This document shows positions 36,302 to 44,295 of a stretch of DNA of 64,000 bases, piece after piece. A program made the translations under genes and the position numbers. Under the pieces are notes generated by a model, which saw only the letters and a program-made list of their open reading frames with translations, had not been told where the DNA came from and did not search any database. This DNA is from Micromonospora musae. Its GTDB lineage: Bacteria > Actinomycetota > Actinomycetes > Mycobacteriales > Micromonosporaceae. The stretch is from contig NZ_RAZT01000013.1 in NCBI RefSeq assembly GCF_003626635.1, positions 124,001 to 188,000 on the forward strand. The letters are read 5' to 3'. The first letter of the stretch is position 1. Every line of letters begins with the position of its first letter.

Positions 36302-36471
36302 CTAGGGCATGTGTCAAAGTCCCTGGCCGGCCTGCGGCGGGCCCAGACGACGACCGGCGGCGTCGGCGCTTCGTCCGGATACAACACCGGTATCCGAACG
36401 AATCCCCGCCTTGCCGGACCGCCGCCTGGGCTCCGCCTCGGCTCGACCGAGGACTTCGACACACGCCCTAG
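36302..36471 (+). mobile_element. MITE, copy 1 (170 bp)
   Basis: The terminal inverted repeats are about 20 bp (TAGGGCATGTGTCAAAGTCC at the left, its near complement at the right), each bordered by TA, which suggests a TA target duplication. There is no transposase gene. It is nearly identical over its whole length to 62966-63135, with only a few differences seen by eye (for example GCAT/GCGT at the left end). The IS427/IS5 or IS630 type of ends would fit. Confidence 0.9.
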
Positions 36472-36516
36472 GCGCCGACCCGCCGGAGGCGTCCGCCGCT
36501 GCCACCACGACCGGGA

Positions 36517-39357
36517 GTGCGGGTGCTCGTACTGCTGATCCTCCACCTCGTGGCGGCACTCCTCGCGCCGCTCTTCGTGCGATGGTGGGGTCCGCGCGCG
36601 TGCTACCCGTTGGCCTTGGCGCCGGCCGCCGCGTTCGGCTGGGCACTGGCGCAGACCCCGACCGTCCGCGACGGGCGGGCGGTGGTCGAGACGTACCCGT
36701 GGGTCGGGCAGCTCGGGCTCGAACTCGCGTTCCGGCTCGGCACGCTCAACTGGCTGATGACCCTGCTGGTCGGCGGGGTCGGCACGCTCGTCCTGGTCTA
36801 CTGCGCCCGCTACTTCAGCCCCGGCTCGCTCGGCCTGGCCCGGTTCGCCACCGTGCTGGTCGCGTTCGCCGGGGCGATGCTCTGCGTCGTCCTCGCCGAC
36901 GACCTGCTGCTGCTCTACGTCGGCTGGGAACTGACCACGATCTTCTCCTACCTGCTGATCGGGCACAGCACCGAACGTCGATCCAGTCGGTGGGCGGCCG
37001 CCCAGGCGCTGATGGTCACCACCCTCGGCGGGCTGGCCATGCTGATCGGCTTCATCCTGCTCGGCGAGCACGCCGGCACCTACCGATGGTCGGAGATCGC
37101 CGCCGGCTCGCTGCCCGCCGGCGGCTACCTGATCACCGCCGTGGTGTTGATCCTGATCGGCGCGCTGTCGAAGTCGGCGGTGCTGCCGTTCAGCTCCTGG
37201 CTGCCGGTGGCGATGGCGGCGCCCACCCCGGTGAGCGCGTACCTGCACGCGGCGGCCATGGTGAAGGCCGGTGTCTACCTGGTGGGGCTGCTCGCGCCGG
37301 CGCTCGCCACCGTCGGGCCCTGGCGTCCCGTGGTGCTCGGCGCGGGGCTGGCCACCATGATCGTCGGTGGTTGGGCCGCGCTGCGGCAGACCGACCTGAA
37401 GCTGCTGCTGGCGTACGGCACGGTGAGCCAGCTCGGCCTGCTGGTGGTGCTGACCGGGGCGGGCACCCCGGACGCCGCGCTCGCCGGGATCGCCATGCTG
37501 CTCGCGCACGCCCTGTTCAAGGCGACGCTCTTCCTGGTCGTCGGGATCATCGACCACGGCGCCGGCACCCGGGACCTGCGCGAACTGTCCGGGCTCCGGC
37601 ACGGCGCCACCCCGCTGGTCGCCGTGGCGCTGCTCGCGGCGGCCTCCATGGCCGGGATCCCCCCGCTGATCGGGTTCGTGGCCAAGGAGGCCGTCTTCGC
37701 GGCGTTTCTCGACCGGCCGGTGATCCTCGCCGGACTGGTCGCCGGCACCGTCCTCACGGTCGCCTACAGCGCGCGCTTCCTCTGGGGCGCCTTCGCCGAC
37801 CGGCCCGGCGTGCCGCCCGCCCGGCTCGACCGGATCGCCGCGCCGCTGCTGCTGCCCCCCGCCCTGCTCGCCGTCGCCGGGCTGGTCGCCGGTCCGCTCG
37901 CCGGTGGCCTGGACGGCGTGCTGCGGCCGTACGCCGAACTCTTCGGCGCGGTCCACGCGCACCTGGTGCTCTGGCCCGGCCCGACCCCGGCGCTCGGCCT
38001 CTCGGCGCTGGTGCTGGTCGCCGGCGGCGCGCTCTTCGCGTTGCGCGGTCCGCTCACCCCGCTGCTGGCCCGGCTGCGCGCGCCCGTCGGAGGCAACCCC
38101 GGCTACGAATGGGTGGTCGGCCGCTTCGACCGGTTCGCCGTCGAGGTCACCGGCGCCACCCAGCGCGGCTCCCTCCCGCAGTACCTCGGCACCATCCTGG
38201 TCGTGCTCGTCCTGCTGCCCGGCGGCGCGATGCTCGCCGCGCGGCCGTGGGGAGAGCGGATCGCCCTCTGGGACACCCCGCTGCAACTCGTGGTCGCCAC
38301 GGTGCTCGCCGTCGCGGCGGTGCTGGCCGTGGGCTCGCGCAGCCGGATGACCGCGATGCTGCTGGTCGGGGTGACCGGCTACGGCACCGCCATGCTCTTC
38401 GTCCTCTACGGCGCGCCCGACCTGGCGCTGACCCAGTTCCTGGTGGAGACCGCGACGATCGCGGTCTTCGTGCTGGTGCTGCGCCGGCTGCCCGCCCGCT
38501 TCTCGGCCCGGCCGCTGCGCCGCAGCCGGTGGCTGCGCCGGGCGGTCGGCGCCGCGGTCGGGCTGGTGACCGCCGGCCTCGCGCTGGTCGCCGCGAGCGC
38601 CCGGAACGCACCCACCATCTCGGCGGCCTTCCCCGACCTGGCGGTCGCCGAGGGGTACGGCCGCAACGTGGTCAACGTGACCCTGGTGGACATCCGGGCG
38701 TGGGACACGATGGGCGAGATGGCGGTGCTCGTGGTGACCGCGACCGGGGTGGCCAGCCTCGTCTTCCAGCGCTCGCGGACCGGGCCTCGACCGCGACGGC
38801 AGCAGCGGGGAGCCCGGCCGCAGCGTCCCGGCCGCCCGGTCTGGCTGCGCGGCGGCGCCCGCCTGGAGGAGCGGCGCCGGTCGATCGTGCTGGAGGTGAT
38901 GACCCGGCTGATCTTCCACACCGTCGTGCTCTTCTCGCTGTACCTGCTCTTCTCCGGCCACAACGCGCCGGGCGGCGGCTTCTCCGGCGGGCTGGTGGCG
39001 GGCCTCGCGCTGGTCGTGCGCTACCTGGCCGGGGGCCGGTACGAGCTGGCCGAGGCGGCGCCGATCGGCGCCGGTACGGTGCTTGGCGCCGGGCTGGCCG
39101 TCTCGGTCGGCACCGGCGTGGTCTCGCTGCTGGCCGGTGGTTCGGTGCTGCAGAGCGCGCGCGTCGACCTGTACCTGCCCGGGGTCGGTGACTTCTACCT
39201 GGTCACCTCGATCTTCTTCGACATCGGCGTCTACCTCGTGGTGGTCGGGCTGATGCTGGACATCCTGCGCAGCCTGGGCGCCGAGGTGGATCGGCACATC
39301 GAGGCGGCCGGCGGCGCCACCAGTCGGCTGGCCGTCGAGCGGGGCGAGGGCGCGTGA
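36517..39357 (+). CDS. mnhA: Na+/H+ antiporter subunit A, fused to subunit B (MnhA-MnhB)
   Basis: 946 aa. The A part (to about residue 770) is a complex-I NuoL-like proton channel with many membrane helices and conserved GHxxERR, LHAAAMVKAGVYLV and KATLFLVVG. The C-terminal part from about residue 790 is MnhB (SGHNAPGGGFSGGLVAGLAL), so the two subunits are joined as in other actinobacteria. GTG 36517 lies 46 bp after the MITE end; an in-frame GTG at 36523 is possible. First gene of mnhA-C-D-E-F-G, with overlaps throughout. The complex exports Na+ or K+ in exchange for protons. Confidence 0.95.
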   Translation: MRVLVLLILHLVAALLAPLFVRWWGPRACYPLALAPAAAFGWALAQTPTVRDGRAVVETYPWVGQLGLELAFRLGTLNWLMTLLVGGVGTLVLVYCARYFSPGSLGLARFATVLVAFAGAMLCVVLADDLLLLYVGWELTTIFSYLLIGHSTERRSSRWAAAQALMVTTLGGLAMLIGFILLGEHAGTYRWSEIAAGSLPAGGYLITAVVLILIGALSKSAVLPFSSWLPVAMAAPTPVSAYLHAAAMVKAGVYLVGLLAPALATVGPWRPVVLGAGLATMIVGGWAALRQTDLKLLLAYGTVSQLGLLVVLTGAGTPDAALAGIAMLLAHALFKATLFLVVGIIDHGAGTRDLRELSGLRHGATPLVAVALLAAASMAGIPPLIGFVAKEAVFAAFLDRPVILAGLVAGTVLTVAYSARFLWGAFADRPGVPPARLDRIAAPLLLPPALLAVAGLVAGPLAGGLDGVLRPYAELFGAVHAHLVLWPGPTPALGLSALVLVAGGALFALRGPLTPLLARLRAPVGGNPGYEWVVGRFDRFAVEVTGATQRGSLPQYLGTILVVLVLLPGGAMLAARPWGERIALWDTPLQLVVATVLAVAAVLAVGSRSRMTAMLLVGVTGYGTAMLFVLYGAPDLALTQFLVETATIAVFVLVLRRLPARFSARPLRRSRWLRRAVGAAVGLVTAGLALVAASARNAPTISAAFPDLAVAEGYGRNVVNVTLVDIRAWDTMGEMAVLVVTATGVASLVFQRSRTGPRPRRQQRGARPQRPGRPVWLRGGARLEERRRSIVLEVMTRLIFHTVVLFSLYLLFSGHNAPGGGFSGGLVAGLALVVRYLAGGRYELAEAAPIGAGTVLGAGLAVSVGTGVVSLLAGGSVLQSARVDLYLPGVGDFYLVTSIFFDIGVYLVVVGLMLDILRSLGAEVDRHIEAAGGATSRLAVERGEGA

Positions 39358-39836
39358 GCGCCGGCGGGGCGGGCCCGACGCTGGTGTTGGTGGTCATCGT
39401 CGGCGTGCTCGTCGGTTGCGGCGTGAGTCTGCTGCTGGAGCGGAGCCTGACCCGGATCCTGCTCGGCGTCATCCTGCTCGGCAACGGGGTCAACCTGCTG
39501 ATCCTGCTGGGGGGCCGGCCGGGCGTCGCCCCGGTGGTCGGCACCGGCGCGGTCGAGGAGATGAGCGACGCGGTGCCGCAGGCCATGGTGCTGACCTCGA
39601 TCGTGATCACCTTCGGGCTCACCGCGTTCCTGCTCGCGGTCGGCTACCGCAGCTGGTACCTGACCGGCGACGACGAGGTGCCGGACGACATCGAGGACCG
39701 GCAGATCATCCGCCGGGCCGAGCGGGACGAGGTGACCACCGAGGACCTCGGCGGCGAGGGGGCGGACGCCGACCCGGAGCAGGTCGACCCCGAGCCGGCG
39801 CGCCGCCGGCTGCGGCGCGGGGAGGGCGTCGAGTGA
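39354..39836 (+). CDS. mnhC: Na+/H+ antiporter subunit C (MnhC)
   Basis: 160 aa, three-helix NuoK-like subunit: GVSLLLERSLTRILLGVILLGNGVNLLIL and AMVLTSIVITFGLTAFLLA. It is followed by an acidic cytoplasmic tail of about 50 residues that is longer than in B. subtilis MrpC. GTGA overlap with mnhA. Confidence 0.95.
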   Translation: MSAGGAGPTLVLVVIVGVLVGCGVSLLLERSLTRILLGVILLGNGVNLLILLGGRPGVAPVVGTGAVEEMSDAVPQAMVLTSIVITFGLTAFLLAVGYRSWYLTGDDEVPDDIEDRQIIRRAERDEVTTEDLGGEGADADPEQVDPEPARRRLRRGEGVE

Positions 39837-39864
39837 TCGGGTACCCGGCCGCAGGGGTGGCCCG

Positions 39865-41370
39865 GTGAACCGGCTGTTGCCGCTGCCGGTGGTGCTGCCG
39901 CTGCTCGGCGCGGCGCTGACCCTGGTGCTGGGCCGGTGGCCACGGCTGCAGCGGGGCATCAGCGTGGTCGGCCTGGCCACCACCCTGGCGGTGGCCGCGG
40001 TGCTGCTGGTCGAGGCGTACCGGCACGGACCGGTGGTGCTCGCGGTCGGCGGGTGGCCGCCGCCGGTCGGGATCGTGCTGGTCGCCGACCAGCTGGCGGC
40101 GCTGATGCTGGTGGTCTCCTCGGCGGTCACCCTCTGCGTGCTGCTCTACTCGATCGGCCAGGGTCAGGCGGATGCCGGTGAGAGCGCCCCGGTCACCATC
40201 TACCACCCCACCTACCTGGTGCTGACCGCCGGCGTGACCAACGCGTTCCTCGCCGGTGACCTGTTCAACCTCTTCGTCGGGTTCGAGATCCTGCTCGCCG
40301 CGAGCTTCGTGCTGATCACGCTGGGCGGCACCGAGGTCCGGATCCGGACCGGCTCAACGTACGTGGTGGTCAGCATCCTCTCCTCGATGATCTTCCTGGC
40401 CGCCGTGGGGCTGGTCTACGCGGCCACCGGCACGCTCAACCTGGCCCAGCTCGCCCAGCGACTGGACGCGCTGCCGGACGACGTCCGCCTGGCGCTGCAA
40501 CTCATGCTGCTGCTCGCGTTCGGCGTCAAGGCGGCGGTCTTCCCACTGTCGGCCTGGCTGCCGGACAGCTACCCGACCGCGCCGGCCCCGGTCACCGCCG
40601 TCTTCGCCGGCCTGCTCACCAAAGTCGGCGTGTACGCGGTCATCCGCACCGAGACGCTGCTCTTCCCGGACGGGCAGGTCGCCCCGCTGCTGATGGTGGT
40701 GGCCGGGCTGACCATGCTCGTCGGCATCCTCGGCGCGGTCGCCCAGTCGGACCTGAAGCGGCTCTTCTCGTTCACGCTGGTCAGCCACATCGGCTACATG
40801 ATCTTCGGGGTGGCGTTGAGCACCGTGGCCGGGCTCTCCGGCGCGATCTTCTACGTGGTACACCACATCACCATCCAGACCACCCTCTTCCTGGTCGCCG
40901 GTCTCGTGGAGATCCGGGCCGGCAGCACCGACCTGCGGCGTCTCGGCGGGCTGGCGCGGCTGGCGCCGCTGCTGGGCGTGCTCTTCTTCGTACCGGCGAT
41001 GAACCTCGCGGGGGTGCCGCCCTTCTCGGGTTTCCTCGGCAAGCTCGGTCTGCTCCAGGCCGGGGTCGCGGACGGCGGTGCGCTGCCCGCCGCGCTGGTG
41101 GCGGCGGGCACGCTCACCAGCCTGCTCACCCTCTACGTGGCCGCCCGGGTGTGGAACATCGCCTTCTGGCGGTCGCCCCGGCTCGCCACCGACGAGCCGG
41201 CGGTGCGGCTGCCCGCGCTGATGGTGGGGGCCACCGTCGCCCTCGTCGCGCTCGGGCTGGCGCTGACCGTGGCCGGCGGGCCGCTCTTCGACGTGACCGC
41301 CGACGCCGCCCACGACCTGCGCGACCGCACCCCGTACCTCCGCGCCGTCTTCCCGGCGGGTACGCCGTGA
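39865..41370 (+). CDS. mnhD: Na+/H+ antiporter subunit D (MnhD)
   Basis: 501 aa, NuoM/N-like proton-translocating subunit with about 14 helices. It has the conserved FNLFVGFEI (membrane Glu), KAAVFPLSAWLPDSYP (Lys), and LKRLFSFTLVSHIGYM blocks. GTG 39865 lies 28 bp downstream of mnhC. The mnhE start overlaps its stop by GTGA. Confidence 0.95.
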   Translation: MNRLLPLPVVLPLLGAALTLVLGRWPRLQRGISVVGLATTLAVAAVLLVEAYRHGPVVLAVGGWPPPVGIVLVADQLAALMLVVSSAVTLCVLLYSIGQGQADAGESAPVTIYHPTYLVLTAGVTNAFLAGDLFNLFVGFEILLAASFVLITLGGTEVRIRTGSTYVVVSILSSMIFLAAVGLVYAATGTLNLAQLAQRLDALPDDVRLALQLMLLLAFGVKAAVFPLSAWLPDSYPTAPAPVTAVFAGLLTKVGVYAVIRTETLLFPDGQVAPLLMVVAGLTMLVGILGAVAQSDLKRLFSFTLVSHIGYMIFGVALSTVAGLSGAIFYVVHHITIQTTLFLVAGLVEIRAGSTDLRRLGGLARLAPLLGVLFFVPAMNLAGVPPFSGFLGKLGLLQAGVADGGALPAALVAAGTLTSLLTLYVAARVWNIAFWRSPRLATDEPAVRLPALMVGATVALVALGLALTVAGGPLFDVTADAAHDLRDRTPYLRAVFPAGTP

Positions 41371-41972
41371 CCGGCGGGTCCGGCAGGACCAGCGGGCGGC
41401 CGGCCGGCCGGCTGCGCGGCCGGGCGGCGACCTGGCGCGACCAGGGCGTCGCGTTCGGCTGGCTGGTGCTGATCTGGAACCTGCTCTGGGGCCAGTTCAC
41501 CTGGGGCAACCTGCTCGGCGGCGTGCTGGTGGGGGCCGTGGTGCTGGTCTTCTTCCCGTTGCCGCCGGTCACCTTCGGCGGCCGGTTGCGGCCCCGGGCG
41601 CTGCTGGTGCTCGTCGCCCGCTTCGTCGTCGAACTGGTGGTCGCGAGTGTGCGGGTGGCCCGGATCGCCGTGCAGCCCGGGTTCCAGCCGCGCAGCGCGA
41701 TCATCGCGGTGCCGCTGCGGGTCCGCACCGACCTGAATCTGGCGCTCACCGCCGAACTGGTCTCGCTCGTTCCGGGCACCCTCATCCTCGAGGTGGACCG
41801 GGAGGCGGGAGTGCTCTACCTGCACGTGCTCGACGTACGCCGGCCGCAGGACCTGGCCGACAACCGGGCGCGGGTCCTCGAGATCGAGCGGCGCATCGTC
41901 CGGGCGGTCGGCTCGGCCGCCGAGGTACGCCGGCTGGACAGCGAACCCGACGAAAGGGAGAAAAAACCGTGA
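41367..41972 (+). CDS. mnhE: Na+/H+ antiporter subunit E (MnhE)
   Basis: About 201 aa. It has helices near the N-terminus (LIWNLLWGQFTWGNLLGGVL), then the conserved VAPGFQPRSAI-like cytoplasmic domain and RTDLNLALTAELVSLVPGTL. The open frame runs upstream inside mnhD, but the GTG that overlaps the mnhD stop is the natural start. The acidic C-terminal tail ends at the mnhF start. Confidence 0.93.
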   Translation: MTGGSGRTSGRPAGRLRGRAATWRDQGVAFGWLVLIWNLLWGQFTWGNLLGGVLVGAVVLVFFPLPPVTFGGRLRPRALLVLVARFVVELVVASVRVARIAVQPGFQPRSAIIAVPLRVRTDLNLALTAELVSLVPGTLILEVDREAGVLYLHVLDVRRPQDLADNRARVLEIERRIVRAVGSAAEVRRLDSEPDEREKKP

Positions 41973-42232
41973 CCACGTTCCTCGCCGTCGTCCTCACCGG
42001 ACTCTTCTCGGCGGCCGCGCTGCTCGTGCTGGTCCGGCTCTACCGCGGCCCGTCGCTGCTCGACCGGGTGGTCGCCGCCGACATGCTGCTCGCCACGATG
42101 GTCGGCGCGGTCGCCGCCGAGGCGGCGGTGAACCGGCACGCCACCACCCTGCCGGTGCTGGTGGTGCTCTCGCTGCTCGGCTTCGTCGGCTCGATCTCAC
42201 TCGTCCGCTTCGCGGCCCGCAAGGGCGCCTGA
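41969..42232 (+). CDS. mnhF: Na+/H+ antiporter subunit F (MnhF)
   Basis: 87 aa, three helices: TGLFSAAALLVLVRLYRGPSLLDRVVAADMLLATM, then LLGFVGSISLVRF. GTGA overlap with mnhE and TGATG overlap with mnhG. Confidence 0.94.
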   Translation: MTTFLAVVLTGLFSAAALLVLVRLYRGPSLLDRVVAADMLLATMVGAVAAEAAVNRHATTLPVLVVLSLLGFVGSISLVRFAARKGA

Positions 42233-42564
42233 TGCCGGCCACCGTCGCCGACTGGCTCGGCGCCGCCTGCCTGGTCTCCGGCGCGCTGCTCGCCCTGGCC
42301 GCCGCGATCGGCGTGCTGCGCTTCCCGGACGTGCTGGACCGGATGCACGCCGCCACCAAGCCGCAGACGCTCGGCGTGCTCCTCCTGCTGGCCGGGGTCG
42401 CCCTGCGGTTGCGTACGCCGGCCGACCTCGGAATGGTGGCGCTGGTCGCGGTCTTCCAACTGGCCACCGCTCCGGTGGCCGCCCAGATGATCGCGCGCTC
42501 CGCCTACCGCGCCGGCCGCGTGGACCCCACCCTCCTCGACGTCGACGAACTCGCCGACCGGTGA
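42232..42564 (+). CDS. mnhG: Na+/H+ antiporter subunit G (MnhG)
   Basis: 110 aa, three helices with the family blocks FPDVLDRMHAATKPQTLGVL and FQLATAPVAAQMIARSAYR. It completes the operon; all seven functional parts (A and B fused, C-G) are present. Confidence 0.95.
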   Translation: MPATVADWLGAACLVSGALLALAAAIGVLRFPDVLDRMHAATKPQTLGVLLLLAGVALRLRTPADLGMVALVAVFQLATAPVAAQMIARSAYRAGRVDPTLLDVDELADR

Positions 42565-42674
42565 GACCCCGGAACCGGCCTTCCCGGCCGATTCGTCGCC
42601 GGACGAACCGGACAACGGGGAGGCTTCGCCGCACCTTCAGCGGGCGTACAGCCAACGCCGATAAAATGACCCGC

Positions 42675-42779
42675 ATGATCGACTCTTCTGCCCAGGAGGG
42701 CAGCAGTAGCCAGCCGGGTCGTGCCCGGCATTCGAAGGCCCCGACGTGGTTGCGAGGAGCCCTGAGCCTCCCGTGCTGA
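42675..42779 (+). CDS. Possible leaderless 34-aa leader peptide
   Basis: TAAAAT lies at 42662-42667, and an ATG follows 8 nt later, so transcription could start at the ATG (leaderless). The 34-aa product starts MIDSSAQEGSSS and ends in Cys. Its end overlaps the GTG start of the CNNM gene at 42746 in another frame. It may act as a translation-coupled leader. Coding is not proven. Confidence 0.35.
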   Translation: MIDSSAQEGSSSQPGRARHSKAPTWLRGALSLPC

Positions 42780-44131
42780 TCGTCCTGGGCCTGGTCCTGA
42801 TCATCGTTCTCACCGCACTCACCGGCTACTTCGTGGCCCAGGAGTTCGGCTTCGTCGCCGTGGACCGAGGCAAGCTGCGCCAGCTCGCCGACGACGGCGA
42901 CCAGCCGGCCGCCCGGGCACTCGAGGTGACCGGCCGACTCTCCTTCATGCTCTCCGGAGCCCAACTCGGCATCACCGTCACCGCCCTGCTGGTCGGTTAC
43001 GCCGCCGAGCCGTACCTCGGCGCCGGCCTGGCCGACCTGCTCGGCGTCGCCGGCGTCTCCGAGACGCTCAGCGTCACGCTCTCCGTGGTGCTGGCGCTCG
43101 TCATCGCCACCGTGGTGCAGATGGTCCTCGGTGAGCTGGCTCCGAAGAACCTCGCCATCGCCCGCGCCGAAACGGTCGCCCGGGCGCTGTCCCGCTCGAC
43201 CCTCATGTACCTCAAGGTGGCCGGACCGGTCGTCCGGCTCTTCGACAAGGCCGCGGTACGGCTGCTGCGTCGCGTCGGCATCGAGCCGATCGAGGAGCTG
43301 CCCAGCGGCGCCACCCCGGAGGACCTGGAACAGATCATCGCCGAGTCCCGGAACGAGGGGCACCTGGACGCGGAGATGTCCACCCTGCTCGACCGGGGGC
43401 TCGACTTCCGCGAGCTCAGCGCCGGCGAGGCCATGGTGCCGCGGGTGGACGTGCACACCGTACGCGCCGACGAGCCGGTCAGCCGGGTCGTCGAGCTGCT
43501 GGACACCGGGCACTCCCGGTTCCCCGTCCGGGGCGCCGAGGGGGTGGACGACCTCGTCGGCGTGGTCGGCATCGCCGACGTGCTCGGCGTGCCGTCGCAC
43601 GAGCGGGCCACCACCCTGGTGGGCTCGGTGGCCGGACCACCGCTGCTGGTCCCGGAGACGCTGCCGCTGCCGACGGTGCTGGACCGGCTGCGGTCCGGGC
43701 ACCGGCAGTTGGCCTGCGTGGTCGACGAGTACGGCGGCTTCGCCGGGGTGATCACCCTGGAGGACATCGCCGAGGAGCTGGTCGGCCCGATCCGCGACGA
43801 GGACGACCCGCCGGAGCGGGCGCCGGCCCGGCAGGCCGACGGTTCCTGGGTCGTGCCGGCCCGCTGGCGGATCGACGAGGTGGCCGACAGCACCGGCATC
43901 CTGCTGCCCGAGGCCCCCGAGTACGACACCCTCTCCGGCCTGGTCATGCGCGAGCTGGGGCGGGTGCCCGAGGTTGGTGACCGGCTCGAGATCGGCCCGG
44001 CCGCGGACGCCGAGGACGGCGCGGCGGAGCCGCGTGTGCTGGTGGAGGTGCTCGCCGTCGACCGGCACGTGGCCGACTCCGTACGCCTGCGGGTCACCGA
44101 GTCCGGCAAGCGCCCGGAGGTGTCCGCGTGA
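42746..44131 (+). CDS. CNNM/HlyC-CorC family membrane protein with CBS domains
   Basis: 461 aa. A DUF21 (CNNM) membrane domain with four helices (to about residue 175) is followed by a CBS pair (VPRVDVHTVRADEP and LACVVDEYGGFAGVITLED) and a CorC-HlyC domain at the C-terminus. Such proteins are Mg2+/Na+ or Co2+ transport-associated. GTG 42746 follows GAAGG; GTG 42773 is an alternative. The next CNNM gene is reached through the 54-bp repeats. Confidence 0.93.
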   Translation: MVARSPEPPVLIVLGLVLIIVLTALTGYFVAQEFGFVAVDRGKLRQLADDGDQPAARALEVTGRLSFMLSGAQLGITVTALLVGYAAEPYLGAGLADLLGVAGVSETLSVTLSVVLALVIATVVQMVLGELAPKNLAIARAETVARALSRSTLMYLKVAGPVVRLFDKAAVRLLRRVGIEPIEELPSGATPEDLEQIIAESRNEGHLDAEMSTLLDRGLDFRELSAGEAMVPRVDVHTVRADEPVSRVVELLDTGHSRFPVRGAEGVDDLVGVVGIADVLGVPSHERATTLVGSVAGPPLLVPETLPLPTVLDRLRSGHRQLACVVDEYGGFAGVITLEDIAEELVGPIRDEDDPPERAPARQADGSWVVPARWRIDEVADSTGILLPEAPEYDTLSGLVMRELGRVPEVGDRLEIGPAADAEDGAAEPRVLVEVLAVDRHVADSVRLRVTESGKRPEVSA

Positions 44132-44289
44132 GTGCGAGGAGTGAGCTTGCGAGCCCCGCAGTCGCGAACGAAGGCGGTGCGGTGAGTGCGAGGAGTGAGC
44201 TTGCGAGCCCCGCAGTCGCGAACGAAGGCGGTGCGGTGAGTGCGAGGAGTGAGCTTGCGAGCCCCGCAGTCGCGAACGAAGGAGGGCTG
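44128..44289 (+). repeat. Threefold 54-bp direct repeat
   Basis: The unit GTGAGTGCGAGGAGTGAGCT, continuing to GCGAACGAAGGCGGTGCG, occurs three times. The first two copies are identical, and the third is identical over its first 46 nt. The first unit begins at the GTGA overlapping the stop of the CNNM gene. Each unit is 18 codons long and starts with GTG. Confidence 0.95.
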
Positions 44290-44295
44290 CGATGA
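44128..44295 (+). CDS. Repeat-encoded 55-aa mini-ORF between two CNNM genes
   Basis: The three 54-bp units are one open frame that encodes the 18-residue motif VSARSELASPAVANEGGA two times and a third with GGLR at its end. The frame starts by GTGA overlap with the upstream stop and ends by ATGA overlap with the next start. Each unit carries GAAGG 7 nt before the GTG of the next unit, so every unit can re-initiate translation. Whether it is translated is not known. Confidence 0.5.
   Translation: MSARSELASPAVANEGGAVSARSELASPAVANEGGAVSARSELASPAVANEGGLR

Noticed and set aside
35386..39297. A 1303-aa open frame on the minus strand opposite mnhA
   Set aside because: It is rich in Gln, His, Arg and Gly with no domain, and mirrors the third-position GC bias of the real mnhA frame; a typical GC shadow.
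44128..44295. Reading the 54-bp repeats as a CRISPR array
   Set aside because: The units are adjacent with no spacers, keep an open frame, and no cas genes are near.
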